The notes: generated by a model not told the origin, from the letters alone. Positions 45,295-55,223 are shown, counted from the stretch's first letter. The stretch: 64,000 nt of DNA from Alphaproteobacteria bacterium (GCA_030427405.1 JAUHXK010000012.1:1-64000), one strand, 5' to 3'. A program made the numbers and translations.

Positions 45295-47295
45295 ATGAAG
45301 TGGCTGATCCGTATTCTATTCATACTGGTCGCGGTCATTGGGCTGGTCATCGGCGCCGTGTTGCTGATGCCGGGCGACAAACTTGGCGCAATCCTGGCGG
45401 AACAGGTCCGCGCGCAAACCGGTCGCGAGCTGAACCTTTCGGGGGATGTGCGGCTGTCCTTCTGGCCGGTTCTTGGTTTGGAAACCGGTCCGGTCACCTT
45501 TGGCAACGCGCCGTGGGCGGGACCGGAACCCATGCTGAGCGCGCAAAGCATTGCCGTCGGTGTGGATGCCGCCAGCTTGCTGGACGGTGATATCCGTATC
45601 CGGCGGGTTCTGGCAGAGAACCCTGTTCTCAGGCTTGAGCTGTCTGAAGGGCGCGGCAATTGGGAATTGTCCGGCGGGGCCACCGCATCCACGGATGCGA
45701 CGGGTCGTGCTGCGACCGCTGGCGGGGGCGGTTCCAAGCCCGCAGAAGACAACCGCGCGATCACGCTGGATCGTCTCGAACTGACGAACGCGCGGCTTGT
45801 TTATGTGGAAAACGGTGAAACCCGGATGGATTTTGCCAATGTCGACCTCAAGGCCAGTTGGCCCGATATTTCGGCCCCCATGCAGATGGAGGCGCAGATG
45901 CCGGTTCCCGGCGGGGCAGTCGCCGTGGATTTGACGATCCCGGACCTGCCTGCCTATGCCTCTGGCGCGGCGACGGCGCTGAAACTGCGCCTGCAGGCCC
46001 CCGGCGGAAGCATCGGCTTTGACGGCCGGGTGAATATCGCCGGTGAAATGGATGGCACGACCGAGGTTCGGACCGACAGCACCGACACGATGCTGGCGGC
46101 ATTCGGCCAGGGTGGTGTTTCGGTGCCGCAGGGCCTGGGGCGGGTTGCCGATATTTCCGGGCGGATGACCTATACGCGCGACGGGCGCATCGCCTTGCGC
46201 GACATGACCGCCGCGCTGGACAGCAACCGTTTCCAGGGAGAGGCAGATATCCTGATCGCCAATCCCCCGCAGGTTACGGCGCGGTTGAATGCTGGCGATT
46301 TGGACCTGACCCGGGTTTCCGAAACGGCCAAATCCGCACCGACCCAAAAGGGCGAAGGGGCGGCCAAGGGCAACAAGGCGGCCAATGGCGGCAAAAGCGG
46401 GTGGTCCAAAACGCCTATTGATGCATCCGCGCTGGGCCTTGCCAACGGGTCGCTGCGGCTTCGGGCGAAATCGATTGCAGTACCCGGTATGACCTTTGGT
46501 CAAAGCGATCTGACCCTGACGCTTGATCGGTCGCGCGCGGTCCTCAAGATGCAGCCGGCAACCTTGTTTTCTGGTCAGGTCAACGGCCAGGTTGTCGCCA
46601 ACAACCGCAATGGTCTGTCCGTCGGCGGAAATCTTACAGCCAAGGGGATCGACCTAAAGCAGGCGCTGACCACGTTGGGCGGCATCGAACGGCTGTCGGG
46701 AACCGCCTCGGGGTCGCTGGAGTTTCTGGGCGTCGGGCAAAATGAAAACCAGATCATGCGGTCGTTAAGCGGAAAAGGACGGATCGATGTCGGCAAGGGG
46801 GTGATTTCAGGCTTTGACCTTGATCGCCTCATGGGACGCGGCAGTGGCTCTGGCGGGACAACCGTTTTCAACAGCCTGGCGGCCAGCTTTGTGATCGACA
46901 AGGGCAATTTGACAAACAACGATTTGCTGATGCTGCTGACCAATTTCAGGGCCGACGGAAAGGGGCGCGTCGGGCTGGGCGCGCGCGATATCGACTATGT
47001 ATTCACACCGGCGGTTGTGCGGTCAAATTCGGAAACGGGTGTGTCGGTTCCGGTTCGTATTTACGGCCCCTGGAGTGATCCGTCGATCAAGCCAGACCTG
47101 ACCAAAGTCATCGAGGCGGCCGCGGACGAAAAGGTGAAAGCACTGGAAGACGACGCCAAGAAAAAAGTGTTGGACAAGGTGGGCGAAAAGCTGGGGACCA
47201 CGGTAACCGAGTCCGAACAAGTCGAAGATGCGTTGAAGGAAAAACTGGAAAACGAGGCCAAGAAAGGGCTTTTGAAGTTGTTCGGAGGGGATTGA
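45295..47295 (+). CDS. AsmA-family protein
   Basis: The 666-residue protein has one N-terminal membrane anchor ([22 protein letters not shown]) and the AsmA N-terminal domain ([20 protein letters not shown]), with a C-terminal AsmA-like region (about 470-620). AsmA proteins are thought to form periplasmic bridges that move lipids to the outer membrane. A lysine-rich linker (about 345-372) is low complexity. GCAGGAGG precedes the ATG. It is divergent from rimO. Confidence 0.88.
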   Translation: MKWLIRILFILVAVIGLVIGAVLLMPGDKLGAILAEQVRAQTGRELNLSGDVRLSFWPVLGLETGPVTFGNAPWAGPEPMLSAQSIAVGVDAASLLDGDIRIRRVLAENPVLRLELSEGRGNWELSGGATASTDATGRAATAGGGGSKPAEDNRAITLDRLELTNARLVYVENGETRMDFANVDLKASWPDISAPMQMEAQMPVPGGAVAVDLTIPDLPAYASGAATALKLRLQAPGGSIGFDGRVNIAGEMDGTTEVRTDSTDTMLAAFGQGGVSVPQGLGRVADISGRMTYTRDGRIALRDMTAALDSNRFQGEADILIANPPQVTARLNAGDLDLTRVSETAKSAPTQKGEGAAKGNKAANGGKSGWSKTPIDASALGLANGSLRLRAKSIAVPGMTFGQSDLTLTLDRSRAVLKMQPATLFSGQVNGQVVANNRNGLSVGGNLTAKGIDLKQALTTLGGIERLSGTASGSLEFLGVGQNENQIMRSLSGKGRIDVGKGVISGFDLDRLMGRGSGSGGTTVFNSLAASFVIDKGNLTNNDLLMLLTNFRADGKGRVGLGARDIDYVFTPAVVRSNSETGVSVPVRIYGPWSDPSIKPDLTKVIEAAADEKVKALEDDAKKKVLDKVGEKLGTTVTESEQVEDALKEKLENEAKKGLLKLFGGD

Positions 47296-47326
47296 GGCAG
47301 GGCGGCTGCCAGGCAACCGCCCTGCC
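47296..47326. terminator. Hairpin between convergent AsmA and phosphomannomutase genes
   Basis: GGCAGGGCGG pairs perfectly with CCGCCCTGCC across an 11-base loop. It begins directly after the AsmA stop. The T-run is weak (CTCTTT). Confidence 0.55.
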
Positions 47327-47338
47327 ACTCTTTACACG

Positions 47339-48835
47339 TCAGATCGTCTGATCGTATTCCCCGACGCCAGGTTCGGTTCGAATAACCGCATCGATTTCCG
47401 CGAAGATCGCGCGCATTTCCTCCTCGCTGTGGCTGCTTTCGCAAACCACAACCAGGTTCGGTGTGTTCGAAGACGCGCGCACCAGGCCCCAGCTGCCGTT
47501 GTCCAGTATGACGCGGGCACCGTTTACGGTTACGACCTCTTTGATTGCGCGCCCGGCCAGTGGCTCGTTGGCTTTGGCGCGCGCGACCAGCTTTTCGACC
47601 AGTCGGTCCAAGATATCGTATTTCTCGGTATCGGCAGCATAGGGCGACATCGTCGGGGTTGACCATGTTCTGGGCAAGGCCTTGCGCAGGTCTGACATGG
47701 ACTTGCCCGGGTTGCGGTCCATCAGCTTGCAAATTTCAACCGCGACGCGCATTCCGCAGTCATACCCGCGCCCCACGGGTTCGGCCAGAAAGTAGTGACC
47801 GGATTTTTCAAACCCCGCCAATGCGCCGATTTCCTTGACCCGCCGTTTCATGTGGCTGTGGCCGGTTTTCCAATAGTCGGCCTTGACGTCCAGCGCCCGA
47901 AGTTCCGGGTCACTGGCGAATAGACCGGTGGATTTCACATCTGCCACAAAAGTCGCCCCGGGGTGCAGCTTGGCCAGGTCGCGCGCCATGATGACGCCGA
48001 CCTTGTCGGCGAAAATCTCTTCGCCTTCGTCGTCGACTACGCCGCAGCGATCGCCATCTCCGTCAAAGCCCAGCGCAAGATCCGCACCGCTGGATTTTAC
48101 GGTGTTGGCCATGTCATGCAGCATCTCCATGGCTTCGGGGTTCGGATTGTAATTGGGAAAGGTATAGTCCAGCCGCGTATGGCTATGCACAACCTCGACG
48201 CCGATCCGCTCGAAAATTTCCGGCGCAAAGGCCGAGGCCGTTCCGTTCCCGGTGGCGCAGACGACCTTGAGCGGGCGCGACATCCTGAAATCGCCGACGA
48301 TATCGTCGATATAGGCCTCTTTCACGCCGTCAACGAATTCGTAAGACCCGCCAGCGCGGGCCTGGCCGTCGCCGTTCAGAACGATGTCGCGCAGTTCGGA
48401 CATTTCGTCAGGACCATGGGTCAGGGGCCGGTCAAACCCCATCTTGACCCCGGTCCAGCCGTTGGGATTGTGGCTTGCCGTGACCATTGCAACCGCCGGG
48501 ACATCCAGATGGAACTGCGCGAAATAGGCCATCGGGCTGAGCGCGGGGCCGATATCTTTGACCTGAATGCCCGCCTGCATAAGACCGACGATCAGCGCGT
48601 TTTTGATCGACAGGGAATAATCACGATAGTCGTTGCCAACTGCGATGACCGGGGCAATCCCCCGGCGGTGCATCTGGGTGCCCAATCCCAGCCCCAGCGC
48701 CGTCATGCCCGGAAGATTGATGTCGTCAGGGTATTTCCAGCGCGCGTCGTATTCGCGAAAACCCGTCGGCTTGATCATAGAGTCGCGCAGAAAGTTCCAG
48801 GTGTTCGGGGTCACCTCGGCAAGGGGTTTGGGCAT
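47339..48835 (-). CDS. Phosphomannomutase/phosphoglucomutase
   Basis: The 498-residue alpha-D-phosphohexomutase interconverts hexose 1- and 6-phosphates for sugar-nucleotide supply. The catalytic phosphoserine is Ser121 in TASHNPNG, the Mg2+ loop is LGFDGDGDRCG, and the sugar/phosphate loops GRGYDCGMR and VRASSNTPNL follow. It is the last gene of the capsule/Kdo unit, 15 bases after kdsA, and so probably makes mannose 1-phosphate for the polysaccharide. Confidence 0.93.
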   Translation of the reverse strand: MPKPLAEVTPNTWNFLRDSMIKPTGFREYDARWKYPDDINLPGMTALGLGLGTQMHRRGIAPVIAVGNDYRDYSLSIKNALIVGLMQAGIQVKDIGPALSPMAYFAQFHLDVPAVAMVTASHNPNGWTGVKMGFDRPLTHGPDEMSELRDIVLNGDGQARAGGSYEFVDGVKEAYIDDIVGDFRMSRPLKVVCATGNGTASAFAPEIFERIGVEVVHSHTRLDYTFPNYNPNPEAMEMLHDMANTVKSSGADLALGFDGDGDRCGVVDDEGEEIFADKVGVIMARDLAKLHPGATFVADVKSTGLFASDPELRALDVKADYWKTGHSHMKRRVKEIGALAGFEKSGHYFLAEPVGRGYDCGMRVAVEICKLMDRNPGKSMSDLRKALPRTWSTPTMSPYAADTEKYDILDRLVEKLVARAKANEPLAGRAIKEVVTVNGARVILDNGSWGLVRASSNTPNLVVVCESSHSEEEMRAIFAEIDAVIRTEPGVGEYDQTI

Positions 48836-48850
48836 TGCTGATCTCGATGA

Positions 48851-49684
48851 TTAAATCTGAATGGGGTTTTCTTTGGCCAGCGCATCAAAACGCATCAACG
48901 TGTCAACAAGCTGAGGCATCTGGTCCAGGTAAATCATGTTCGGACCGTCAGAGGGCGCATTGTCGGGGTCCTGGTGCGTTTCAATGAAAACGGCACCAAT
49001 ACCCAGAGACACGGCGGCACGCGCCATGACCGGCGCGAATTCTCGTTGGCCGCCGGACGAACCGCCCTTGCCACCGGGTTGCTGGACCGAGTGGGTTGCA
49101 TCCATGACGACCGGATAGCCGGTCTTGGCCATTTGCGGAAAAGACCGCATATCGGCAACCAGCGTGTTGTAGCCAAAAGATGTTCCGCGCTCGGTCAAAA
49201 GGATATTCGTGTTGCCGGTGCTTTCGACCTTGTCCACGATGTTGGTCATTTCCCACGGGGCCAGGAATTGCCCCTTTTTCACGTTCACGGCCTTTCCGGT
49301 CCGTCCCGCTGCCAACAGCATGTCCGTCTGACGGCACAAAAAGGCCGGGATTTGCAGGATGTCCACGGCCTCGGCCGCAATCGCGCATTGCTCCTCGGTA
49401 TGTACATCGGTCAGAACCGGGATGCCCATGGTCTTGCGAATGTCGTCCAGCACCTTCAGCCCCGCATCAATCCCAAGGCCGCGCTTGCCGGACAGAGAGG
49501 TGCGGTTCGCCTTGTCATATGAGGCCTTGAACACGTACTGCGCGCCTGCGGCATCGCAGGCTTCTTTCATGGTGCCTGCGATCATCTGGGCGTGATCGGC
49601 AGTTTCAAGCTGGCACGGGCCTGCAATGATGGTCAGCGGAAGGTCGTTGCCGACGGTCAGGTGGGCGATTTTTATATGTTTCAT
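48851..49684 (-). CDS. kdsA: 3-deoxy-8-phosphooctulonate synthase
   Basis: KdsA condenses phosphoenolpyruvate with arabinose 5-phosphate to Kdo 8-phosphate. The 277-residue protein shows IIAGPCQLE, FKASYDKANRTS, LTDVHTEEQ, LLTERGTSFGYN and DATHSVQQPGG. It lies 6 bases after the KpsE-like gene and ahead of a phosphomannomutase, so this copy may serve a poly-Kdo lipid anchor of the capsule as well as lipopolysaccharide. Confidence 0.96.
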   Translation of the reverse strand: MKHIKIAHLTVGNDLPLTIIAGPCQLETADHAQMIAGTMKEACDAAGAQYVFKASYDKANRTSLSGKRGLGIDAGLKVLDDIRKTMGIPVLTDVHTEEQCAIAAEAVDILQIPAFLCRQTDMLLAAGRTGKAVNVKKGQFLAPWEMTNIVDKVESTGNTNILLTERGTSFGYNTLVADMRSFPQMAKTGYPVVMDATHSVQQPGGKGGSSGGQREFAPVMARAAVSLGIGAVFIETHQDPDNAPSDGPNMIYLDQMPQLVDTLMRFDALAKENPIQI

Positions 49685-49690
49685 GGGTCT

Positions 49691-51289
49691 TTACGAGGAT
49701 ACCTGTTCACGAAGGACCGACGCGGTAAGCGAGATCATCAGGTAGATACCAGCAAACAACAAGAAAGCCAAAATCGTATTTTCGAACTTGCGCGGATAGC
49801 TCGGTTCCTGGCTGGGAACCGGGTTGACCGAGACCGTCAGATACCGGACCTGGCGGTTCGCTTCGGTTCGCGTTGTTTCCATGTGCTGCATGGCGGTTTG
49901 CAACATCATGTCACGCGCGGCCAGGTCGGCCTGCGCCATCTGAATGCGCACGCTCAGACGGGCCAGCGAGTTTTCGCCTGCCGAGACATCCACCATCTTG
50001 GCGTTCAACTCGTCCAGAACGGCCTCAAGCCGGGTGATGTCGCCCTGAACGCCGTCGACCTTGGCCTGGTTTGGGCGCAGGTTGTCCAGCAACGCGGCGA
50101 GTTCCAGTTTTTTGTCCTGCAATTCATATTCGAATTGATCGATCCTTGCCCGCAGGCTGGCAATGACGCTTTGCGGGTCAAGAACGGCGCCTTGCAACTG
50201 CAGTTCGATCAGATCTTCCTGCGCTTGCTTTCGCGCGTCCTGCGCGGTTTCAAAGCTTTGCAGCGCATCGCGCATCTGGTCCGCACGTTTTTTCTCGGAC
50301 AGCGCATTTACCCTGTCCTCGGCATAAGAGATCAGCTTTTCCGAGAAAAGGGTCGATGTTTCCGGGTCCGGGGCCGCGACTTCCATCCGGATGACGCCTT
50401 CGGTCGGGTCATAGCCGATGGTTACCATGCGTTGGTACACTTTATAGGCATCTTCAAGCGTAGAATCTGCGGCCAACCGCTGTATCGGATCAATCCAGTC
50501 TTGCTGAAATACCTCTGCAAAACCGGCGTCACGGTCCAAAAGCAGCAACGCCTCTTTTGATTCAAGGAAAGACTGGACAGAGATCGAGTCCTGAGTGGTT
50601 GCGAATTGCGTGCCTGCCAGAAGCCCGCCGATGCTGCCGGGCCCGCCATCGGCCTGAAGGATGAGAAATTCGGAATCGCTGGCATACATGGGCGTCGCAT
50701 ACCGGTAGAAATACAAGCCCACGATCAGCGTTGGCAGCAGAACAAAAGCGGACAGGCGCGCAAACAGGGTTATCAGCTTGCGGCGGCGGCGGCGGGCGAT
50801 GTCTTTTTGAATCTGCCCGATTTCGTATTCACGCCGCTGGGCCGGGCTCAGTTCCGGGCCGGGCAGGTTTTGCTGACCTTCCTTCACAGTTTGCGGCAGG
50901 TGGACCGTGATCGTGTCTTTTGCAGACTCCGTGTTTGTCTTGTCGGGCGTGGGCGGGCTTGCGGCCTCCAGCAGGTTGGCGCGTTGGAAAGGGTCGATCC
51001 CCTTCTTGCGCAGCAGGCGCACGGCATCATAGTCGGACGTTGCCGCCAGCCCGTGTTTTTGTGCCATGCGCCGCGCAATGCGCAACTGTCGCCCTGTCAG
51101 GCCCTCGCGCTTGATGGCGTCCAGCTCGGTGCCCGGCTGTGGCGCGGCATCGCCCGACGATTGTTCAGGTCCAGAGGTCTGGGTCGCCTCGCGAATACGC
51201 GAGATCGCGTCCGACCGCGCCTCAGGTGTGCCTTCGGCCCGTGGCGCGCGACCGGGATTGTATTTCTTAGCCTTGGGTCTGGTAGTCAT
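49691..51289 (-). CDS. KpsE/BexC-type capsule export inner membrane protein
   Basis: The 532-residue polysaccharide co-polymerase-type protein has a long charged cytosolic N-terminus (about 1-168), a membrane helix (172-195), a coiled-coil periplasmic domain (about 290-450) and a second helix near the C-terminus (FENTILAFLLFAGIYLMISL). This is the plan of KpsE, which spans the periplasm to the outer membrane exporter. The N-terminal extension with GLTGRQLRIARRMAQKHGL is longer than E. coli KpsE. Its start overlaps kpsT by 23 bases. Confidence 0.85.
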   Translation of the reverse strand: MTTRPKAKKYNPGRAPRAEGTPEARSDAISRIREATQTSGPEQSSGDAAPQPGTELDAIKREGLTGRQLRIARRMAQKHGLAATSDYDAVRLLRKKGIDPFQRANLLEAASPPTPDKTNTESAKDTITVHLPQTVKEGQQNLPGPELSPAQRREYEIGQIQKDIARRRRRKLITLFARLSAFVLLPTLIVGLYFYRYATPMYASDSEFLILQADGGPGSIGGLLAGTQFATTQDSISVQSFLESKEALLLLDRDAGFAEVFQQDWIDPIQRLAADSTLEDAYKVYQRMVTIGYDPTEGVIRMEVAAPDPETSTLFSEKLISYAEDRVNALSEKKRADQMRDALQSFETAQDARKQAQEDLIELQLQGAVLDPQSVIASLRARIDQFEYELQDKKLELAALLDNLRPNQAKVDGVQGDITRLEAVLDELNAKMVDVSAGENSLARLSVRIQMAQADLAARDMMLQTAMQHMETTRTEANRQVRYLTVSVNPVPSQEPSYPRKFENTILAFLLFAGIYLMISLTASVLREQVSS

Positions 51290-51926
51290 ATAGCTGCTTT
51301 GCCTCTTCCAAGGATTCAAACATATGTAGCTGCCCATCGACAAGAACGGCAGCCTGCCGCGCGAATTTTTCCAGCACCTTGGGATTGTGGGACACGATCA
51401 CCAGTGTTGTCGTCCGCAGCCGTTCCTGCAGGATCGCGCCCGCCTTCTTGTTGAATTCGACATCCGTCGTCGAGGGCATCCCCTCGTCGATCAGGTACAT
51501 GTCGAAATCCAGCGCCAGCATCAATGAAAAGGTAAACCTTGCGCGCATCCCCGCAGAATAGGTGGCAAGCGGCTGATTGAAATATTCGCCCAACCCGCAC
51601 AGCCAACTGCAATATGCTTCGACGTAATCGGGGTCCATCCCGTAGATATTGGCGACGTATCTTGCGTTTTCCAGCGCCGACAACCGTTTCGACACTCCGC
51701 CGGTAAAACCCATTGGAAAGGAAACTCGGCACGCGCGTCGGATCACCCCTTCGTCAGGTTTTTCCAGGCCCGCCATCATGTTGATAAGGGTGGTTTTCCC
51801 GGTGCCGTTAGGCGCAAGAACACCAAGGGATTTTCCCAGTTCGACCCGGAACGAAACCCGGTCCAGGATCACCTTTCGGCGAGATCCCGTCCAGAAGGAT
51901 TTACTGACATTGTCAAACTCAAGCAT
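51267..51926 (-). CDS. KpsT-type capsule polysaccharide export ATPase
   Basis: The 219-residue ABC protein has the Walker A VLAPNGTGKTT (about 36-46), signature ATYSAGMRARFTFSL, Walker B MYLIDEGM and the switch SHNP. The short length and YSAGM signature are typical of KpsT/Wzt-like exporters. Its partner permease KpsM is not in the window. The start is MLEFDNVSKSF; upstream in-frame codons are not ABC-like. It is the first gene of the four-gene unit on the minus strand. Confidence 0.9.
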   Translation of the reverse strand: MLEFDNVSKSFWTGSRRKVILDRVSFRVELGKSLGVLAPNGTGKTTLINMMAGLEKPDEGVIRRACRVSFPMGFTGGVSKRLSALENARYVANIYGMDPDYVEAYCSWLCGLGEYFNQPLATYSAGMRARFTFSLMLALDFDMYLIDEGMPSTTDVEFNKKAGAILQERLRTTTLVIVSHNPKVLEKFARQAAVLVDGQLHMFESLEEAKQLYDYQTQG

Positions 51927-52113
51927 ACAGGGCCTGTTGGTCGTCCCAGTTGGGTGGCGCGCAGCCGATACCGCGAAACAGCGCATCGGATATTCGTCCA
52001 TGTTGGCTACATTATGTCGAAATGTGAAACAAATGATCAATGCGACCCGGGCACCCCTGCGCGATTTTTGATCGGGCGCGGGCCGCATGGGTCGAAAGGA
52101 ACGGTGATCTAGA

Positions 52114-52701
52114 ATGAGCGCACTTGTGCACCAGATCCGCGCATGCCGGATCTGCGAAGAAAGCTTCGCAGAGACCGCGACCGCGCACGAACCCCGCCCG
52201 GTCGTGTGGTTTCGGCGCGGCGCCCGTTTGCTGATCGCAGGGCAGGCCCCCGGCGCAAGGGTCCATGCCTCGGGCGAACCGTTCACGGACCCGTCCGGTG
52301 ACCGGCTTCGTGACTGGCTGGGCCTGAATGCAAATGAATTCTACGACCAGGACCGCGTGTCGATTGTTCCCATGGCGTTTTGCTTTCCCGGCTATGATTC
52401 CCGCAATGCGGACTTGCCGCCGCCAAAAATCTGCCGACAAACCTGGCATGACCAGGTGATGGAGGAGCTGGGCGATGTCCCCCTGACCGTTCTGGTTGGC
52501 GGGCACGCCCACAGCTATCACCTGGGAATAAAAGCCGGCGTTACGGAAACGGTGCGGTCCTGGCGGGACCATGCGCCGCGGGTCTTCGCCTTGCCTCATC
52601 CGTCCTGGCGCAATACGGCATGGCTGAAAAAGAACCCATGGTTCGAGGCAGAGCTGCTGCCGGTTCTGCGCGCCCGGGTGAAAGAGGTGATGAATGACTG
52701 A
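52114..52701 (+). CDS. Uracil-DNA glycosylase superfamily protein
   Basis: The 195-residue protein has the UDG fold motifs: IAGQAPGARVHASGEPFTD (motif A, about 42-60) and LPHPSWRNTAWLKKNPWF (motif B). Cys11, Cys14, Cys90 and Cys107 are placed like the [4Fe-4S] ligands of family 4 UDGs, though the spacing differs. The motif A PGA segment resembles the less studied UDG-like members, so activity on uracil is uncertain. Its stop overlaps the next gene by 8 bases. Confidence 0.8.
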   Translation: MSALVHQIRACRICEESFAETATAHEPRPVVWFRRGARLLIAGQAPGARVHASGEPFTDPSGDRLRDWLGLNANEFYDQDRVSIVPMAFCFPGYDSRNADLPPPKICRQTWHDQVMEELGDVPLTVLVGGHAHSYHLGIKAGVTETVRSWRDHAPRVFALPHPSWRNTAWLKKNPWFEAELLPVLRARVKEVMND

Positions 52702-53482
52702 AACCACGGCATTGGATGCGGCCCATTCCGCAATGCAGGCCGCGCCCCAGGATGACGCCGCGCGTTTGCGGTTCTTTGAACGGCTGGCCGATGCTGAGCT
52801 GTTCCTGATGCTGGCCGAGGAGGCGCAGGGCGAAAATATCTCGCCCGAACTTTTTGACGTGGCTGATGGCCGTTTTGTACTGGCATTCGACCTAGAGGAA
52901 CGGCTGGCCCGGTTCGCGGGCCAGCCGGTTCCTTATGTGGCCCTGTCGGGGCGGGTTCTGTCGGCGATGCTGTCGGGCCAGGGCATCGGTTTGGGGCTGA
53001 ACCTGGATGCGGCCCCGTCATCCATGTTGATTCCTTCCGAGGCGTTGGGATGGCTCAGCGAAACATTGCAGCACGGGCCCGAAGAGGTGCAGCAAGCCCT
53101 GTCCGAATTCACGGCCCCCAAAGGTTTGCCCGAAAGCCTGCTGAAGGCGTTGGATGCCAAGCTGGCAACCGCCGTGGGCCTGGCGCAAAACGCCTATCTC
53201 GCCGGAACAAAAACACCAGGGGGCGGGCAGGGGCACTTGTTGGGGTTTGTTGGCGCCGTTGAGGGCGCCGAACCGGCGCTGGCCAAGGCCGTATCCGAGG
53301 CGCTTACGTTTTCGGGGGTCGAGGCCGGTGCCCTGGATGTCGGGTTTTTTGAGGCATCCGACAGCGCGGCAGCGGCGCTTGCGCGGGTGGCGTTGCGATT
53401 TGACATCCCGCAACCGGAAATCCGGGCAGAACCCCTGCCGATACCGGGATCGGACCCTAACAAACCGCCAAAGCTGAAATAG
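52694..53482 (+). CDS. SseB-family protein
   Basis: The 262-residue acidic protein has an SseB N-terminal domain (RLRFFERLADAELFLMLAEE to GLGLNLDAAPSSMLIPSEAL, about 22-125) and a C-terminal SseB-like part with DVGFFEASDSAAAALARVAL. Although named after a Salmonella secretion protein, these are widespread cytosolic proteins of unknown function. It is translationally coupled to the UDG-like gene. Confidence 0.82.
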   Translation: MTETTALDAAHSAMQAAPQDDAARLRFFERLADAELFLMLAEEAQGENISPELFDVADGRFVLAFDLEERLARFAGQPVPYVALSGRVLSAMLSGQGIGLGLNLDAAPSSMLIPSEALGWLSETLQHGPEEVQQALSEFTAPKGLPESLLKALDAKLATAVGLAQNAYLAGTKTPGGGQGHLLGFVGAVEGAEPALAKAVSEALTFSGVEAGALDVGFFEASDSAAAALARVALRFDIPQPEIRAEPLPIPGSDPNKPPKLK

Positions 53483-53500
53483 AGGTCGGTTCGGTGCTTG

Positions 53501-53532
53501 TGTCGCGCGACGCCCGCAAGCGCCGCGCGACA
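53501..53532. terminator. Hairpin between convergent sseB-like gene and yghU
   Basis: TGTCGCGCG pairs perfectly with CGCGCGACA across a 14-base loop. No T-run follows on either side. Confidence 0.45.
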
Positions 53533-53539
53533 GGGTGCA

Positions 53540-54418
53540 TCACTCGGCTGCGGGTTCCAGCTTGTCCTGGGTGCGGGTCTCGAAATCGCTTGCGTCGTGA
53601 CGTTCATGAAGTTGCGTATGCGGTTCACCGAAGGCGCGGTTCACCATGCGCCCGCGCTGTACCGCGGGGCGCGCGTCGATGTCCTTGGCCCACCGCAGCA
53701 CATGTTCGTAAGAGCCGACATCCAGGAACTCTGCCGCGTCATACAGGCGGCCCAGAACCAGTTGACCGTACCACGGCCAGATTGCCATATCGGCGATCGA
53801 GTAGTCGTCGCCCGCAATAAAGCGGTTGCCTGCAAGCTGTTTGTCCAGGACATCCAGCTGGCGCTTCGCTTCCATGGCAAAGCGGTTGATCGGGTATTCC
53901 CACTTTTCCGGCGCGTAGGCATAGAAATGGCCAAAGCCGCCACCCAGATAGGGGGCGCTGCCCATTTGCCAGAACAGCCAGTTCATCACTTCCGTGCGCT
54001 CGGGGCCGTTTGCGGGCAAGAACGCGTCGAATTTTTCTGCCAGGTGGAACAGGATCGACCCGCTTTCGAACACGCGCAACGGGGTGTCGCCGGATCGGTC
54101 CCACAGGGCCGGAATCTTGGAGTTCGGGTTGGCCTCGACAAAGCCCGATCCAAATTGATCGCCTTCACCGATATTGATCAGCCATGCATTGTATTCGGCA
54201 CCCTCATGCCCCAGGGCCAACAGCTCTTCGAGCATGACGGTCACCTTGACGCCATTCGGCGTCGCAAGCGAATAAAGCTGCATCGGATGCTTGCCAACAG
54301 GCAGGTCCTTGTCATGCGTGGCGCCGGAAATCGGGCGGTTGATACTGGCAAATCGCCCGCCGCTTTCACTGTCCCATGTCCAGACTTTGGGGGGCGTGTA
54401 GATGGGGTTTTCGCTCAT
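53540..54418 (-). CDS. yghU: Glutathione-dependent disulfide-bond oxidoreductase (YghU-like GST)
   Basis: The 292-residue Nu-class glutathione transferase probably reduces disulfides. It has LYSLATPNGVKVTVMLEEL (the TPNG glutathione-binding loop), NPNSKIPALWD, FESGSILFHLAEKF and WLFWQMGSAPYLGGGFGHF, all typical of YghU. GGAGACAAGAT precedes the chosen ATG. The length, with an N-terminal extension before the thioredoxin fold, matches YghU rather than YfcG. Confidence 0.93.
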   Translation of the reverse strand: MSENPIYTPPKVWTWDSESGGRFASINRPISGATHDKDLPVGKHPMQLYSLATPNGVKVTVMLEELLALGHEGAEYNAWLINIGEGDQFGSGFVEANPNSKIPALWDRSGDTPLRVFESGSILFHLAEKFDAFLPANGPERTEVMNWLFWQMGSAPYLGGGFGHFYAYAPEKWEYPINRFAMEAKRQLDVLDKQLAGNRFIAGDDYSIADMAIWPWYGQLVLGRLYDAAEFLDVGSYEHVLRWAKDIDARPAVQRGRMVNRAFGEPHTQLHERHDASDFETRTQDKLEPAAE

Positions 54419-54660
54419 ATCTTGTCTCCAGGTTTGTCCGGGGCAGGGCCCGCCGTCACCAGAGCTAATGTCGCAACCGCGAAAGTCCAACCCCTTTTGG
54501 ACGGACCGCGCTGTAACATTTCCCTCTCTTGCGTTCACGAAACCTCGTTACTTGTCACAGCGCCGCGAGGGGGACTTCGCCCACCGCCAGAATCGCATAT
54601 TGTCCGATCAGCCCTTCGGGTTGACACCTCGAAAACTGCTGAGACAGAAGGATTGATCAT

Positions 54661-55179
54661 ATGAAACGCTTCGCCCTGACTTTTGCTGCTGCGATTGCCC
54701 TGGCAGTACCGGCCTTTGCCGGACCTCAATATGTTGACGGCACCGGGTTCGCCGTTTCCGGATACGACGTTGTTGCCTATCGCGATCTGGATCAGGTGCC
54801 TATTGGCCAGGCCCAGCCCGAAGGTGTGCGCGGGCGTTCTGATATTACGGCCGAGTATAACGGATCGACCTGGGCGTTCTCATCCGAAGAAAACCGAGCG
54901 AAATTCCTGGAAAACCCCGCGTTTTATGCGCCGCAATATGACGGACACTGCGCTTATGGGGTGTCAAAGGGCGGCAAGGTTCCCGGAAATCCGAACCTTT
55001 GGCGGATTGTTGACGACAAGCTGTACCTGAATATCACGGATGTCGTGGTCGGCTTCTGGGAAGAAGATGTCCCGGGCAATATCAACCTGGCCGAAGGGAA
55101 CTGGCCCGGTATCGAGCCTGCAGATGCATCGACCAACGTCATTCCGAAATTCACGTCGGAAGGTCCGGTCACGAACTGA
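54661..55179 (+). CDS. Secreted YHS-domain protein
   Basis: The 172-residue protein has a signal peptide (MKRFALTFAAAIALAVPAFA) and a YHS-like core: FAVSGYDVVAYRDLDQ, ITAEYNGSTWAFSSEENRAK, QYDGHCAYGVSKG and NLWRIVDDKLYLNI. YHS domains often bind metal or accompany metal transport. AGGATTGATC lies ahead of the ATG. It appears monocistronic. Confidence 0.85.
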   Translation: MKRFALTFAAAIALAVPAFAGPQYVDGTGFAVSGYDVVAYRDLDQVPIGQAQPEGVRGRSDITAEYNGSTWAFSSEENRAKFLENPAFYAPQYDGHCAYGVSKGGKVPGNPNLWRIVDDKLYLNITDVVVGFWEEDVPGNINLAEGNWPGIEPADASTNVIPKFTSEGPVTN

Positions 55180-55192
55180 TCTGAAACAAAAC

Positions 55193-55223
55193 AAAAAGCC
55201 CGGTCCAAGAGGCCGGGCTTTTT
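55193..55223. terminator. Bidirectional terminator between YHS and J-domain genes
   Basis: AAAAAGCCCGG and CCGGGCTTTTT form a stem with flanking A5 and T5 runs between convergent genes. Confidence 0.85.
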
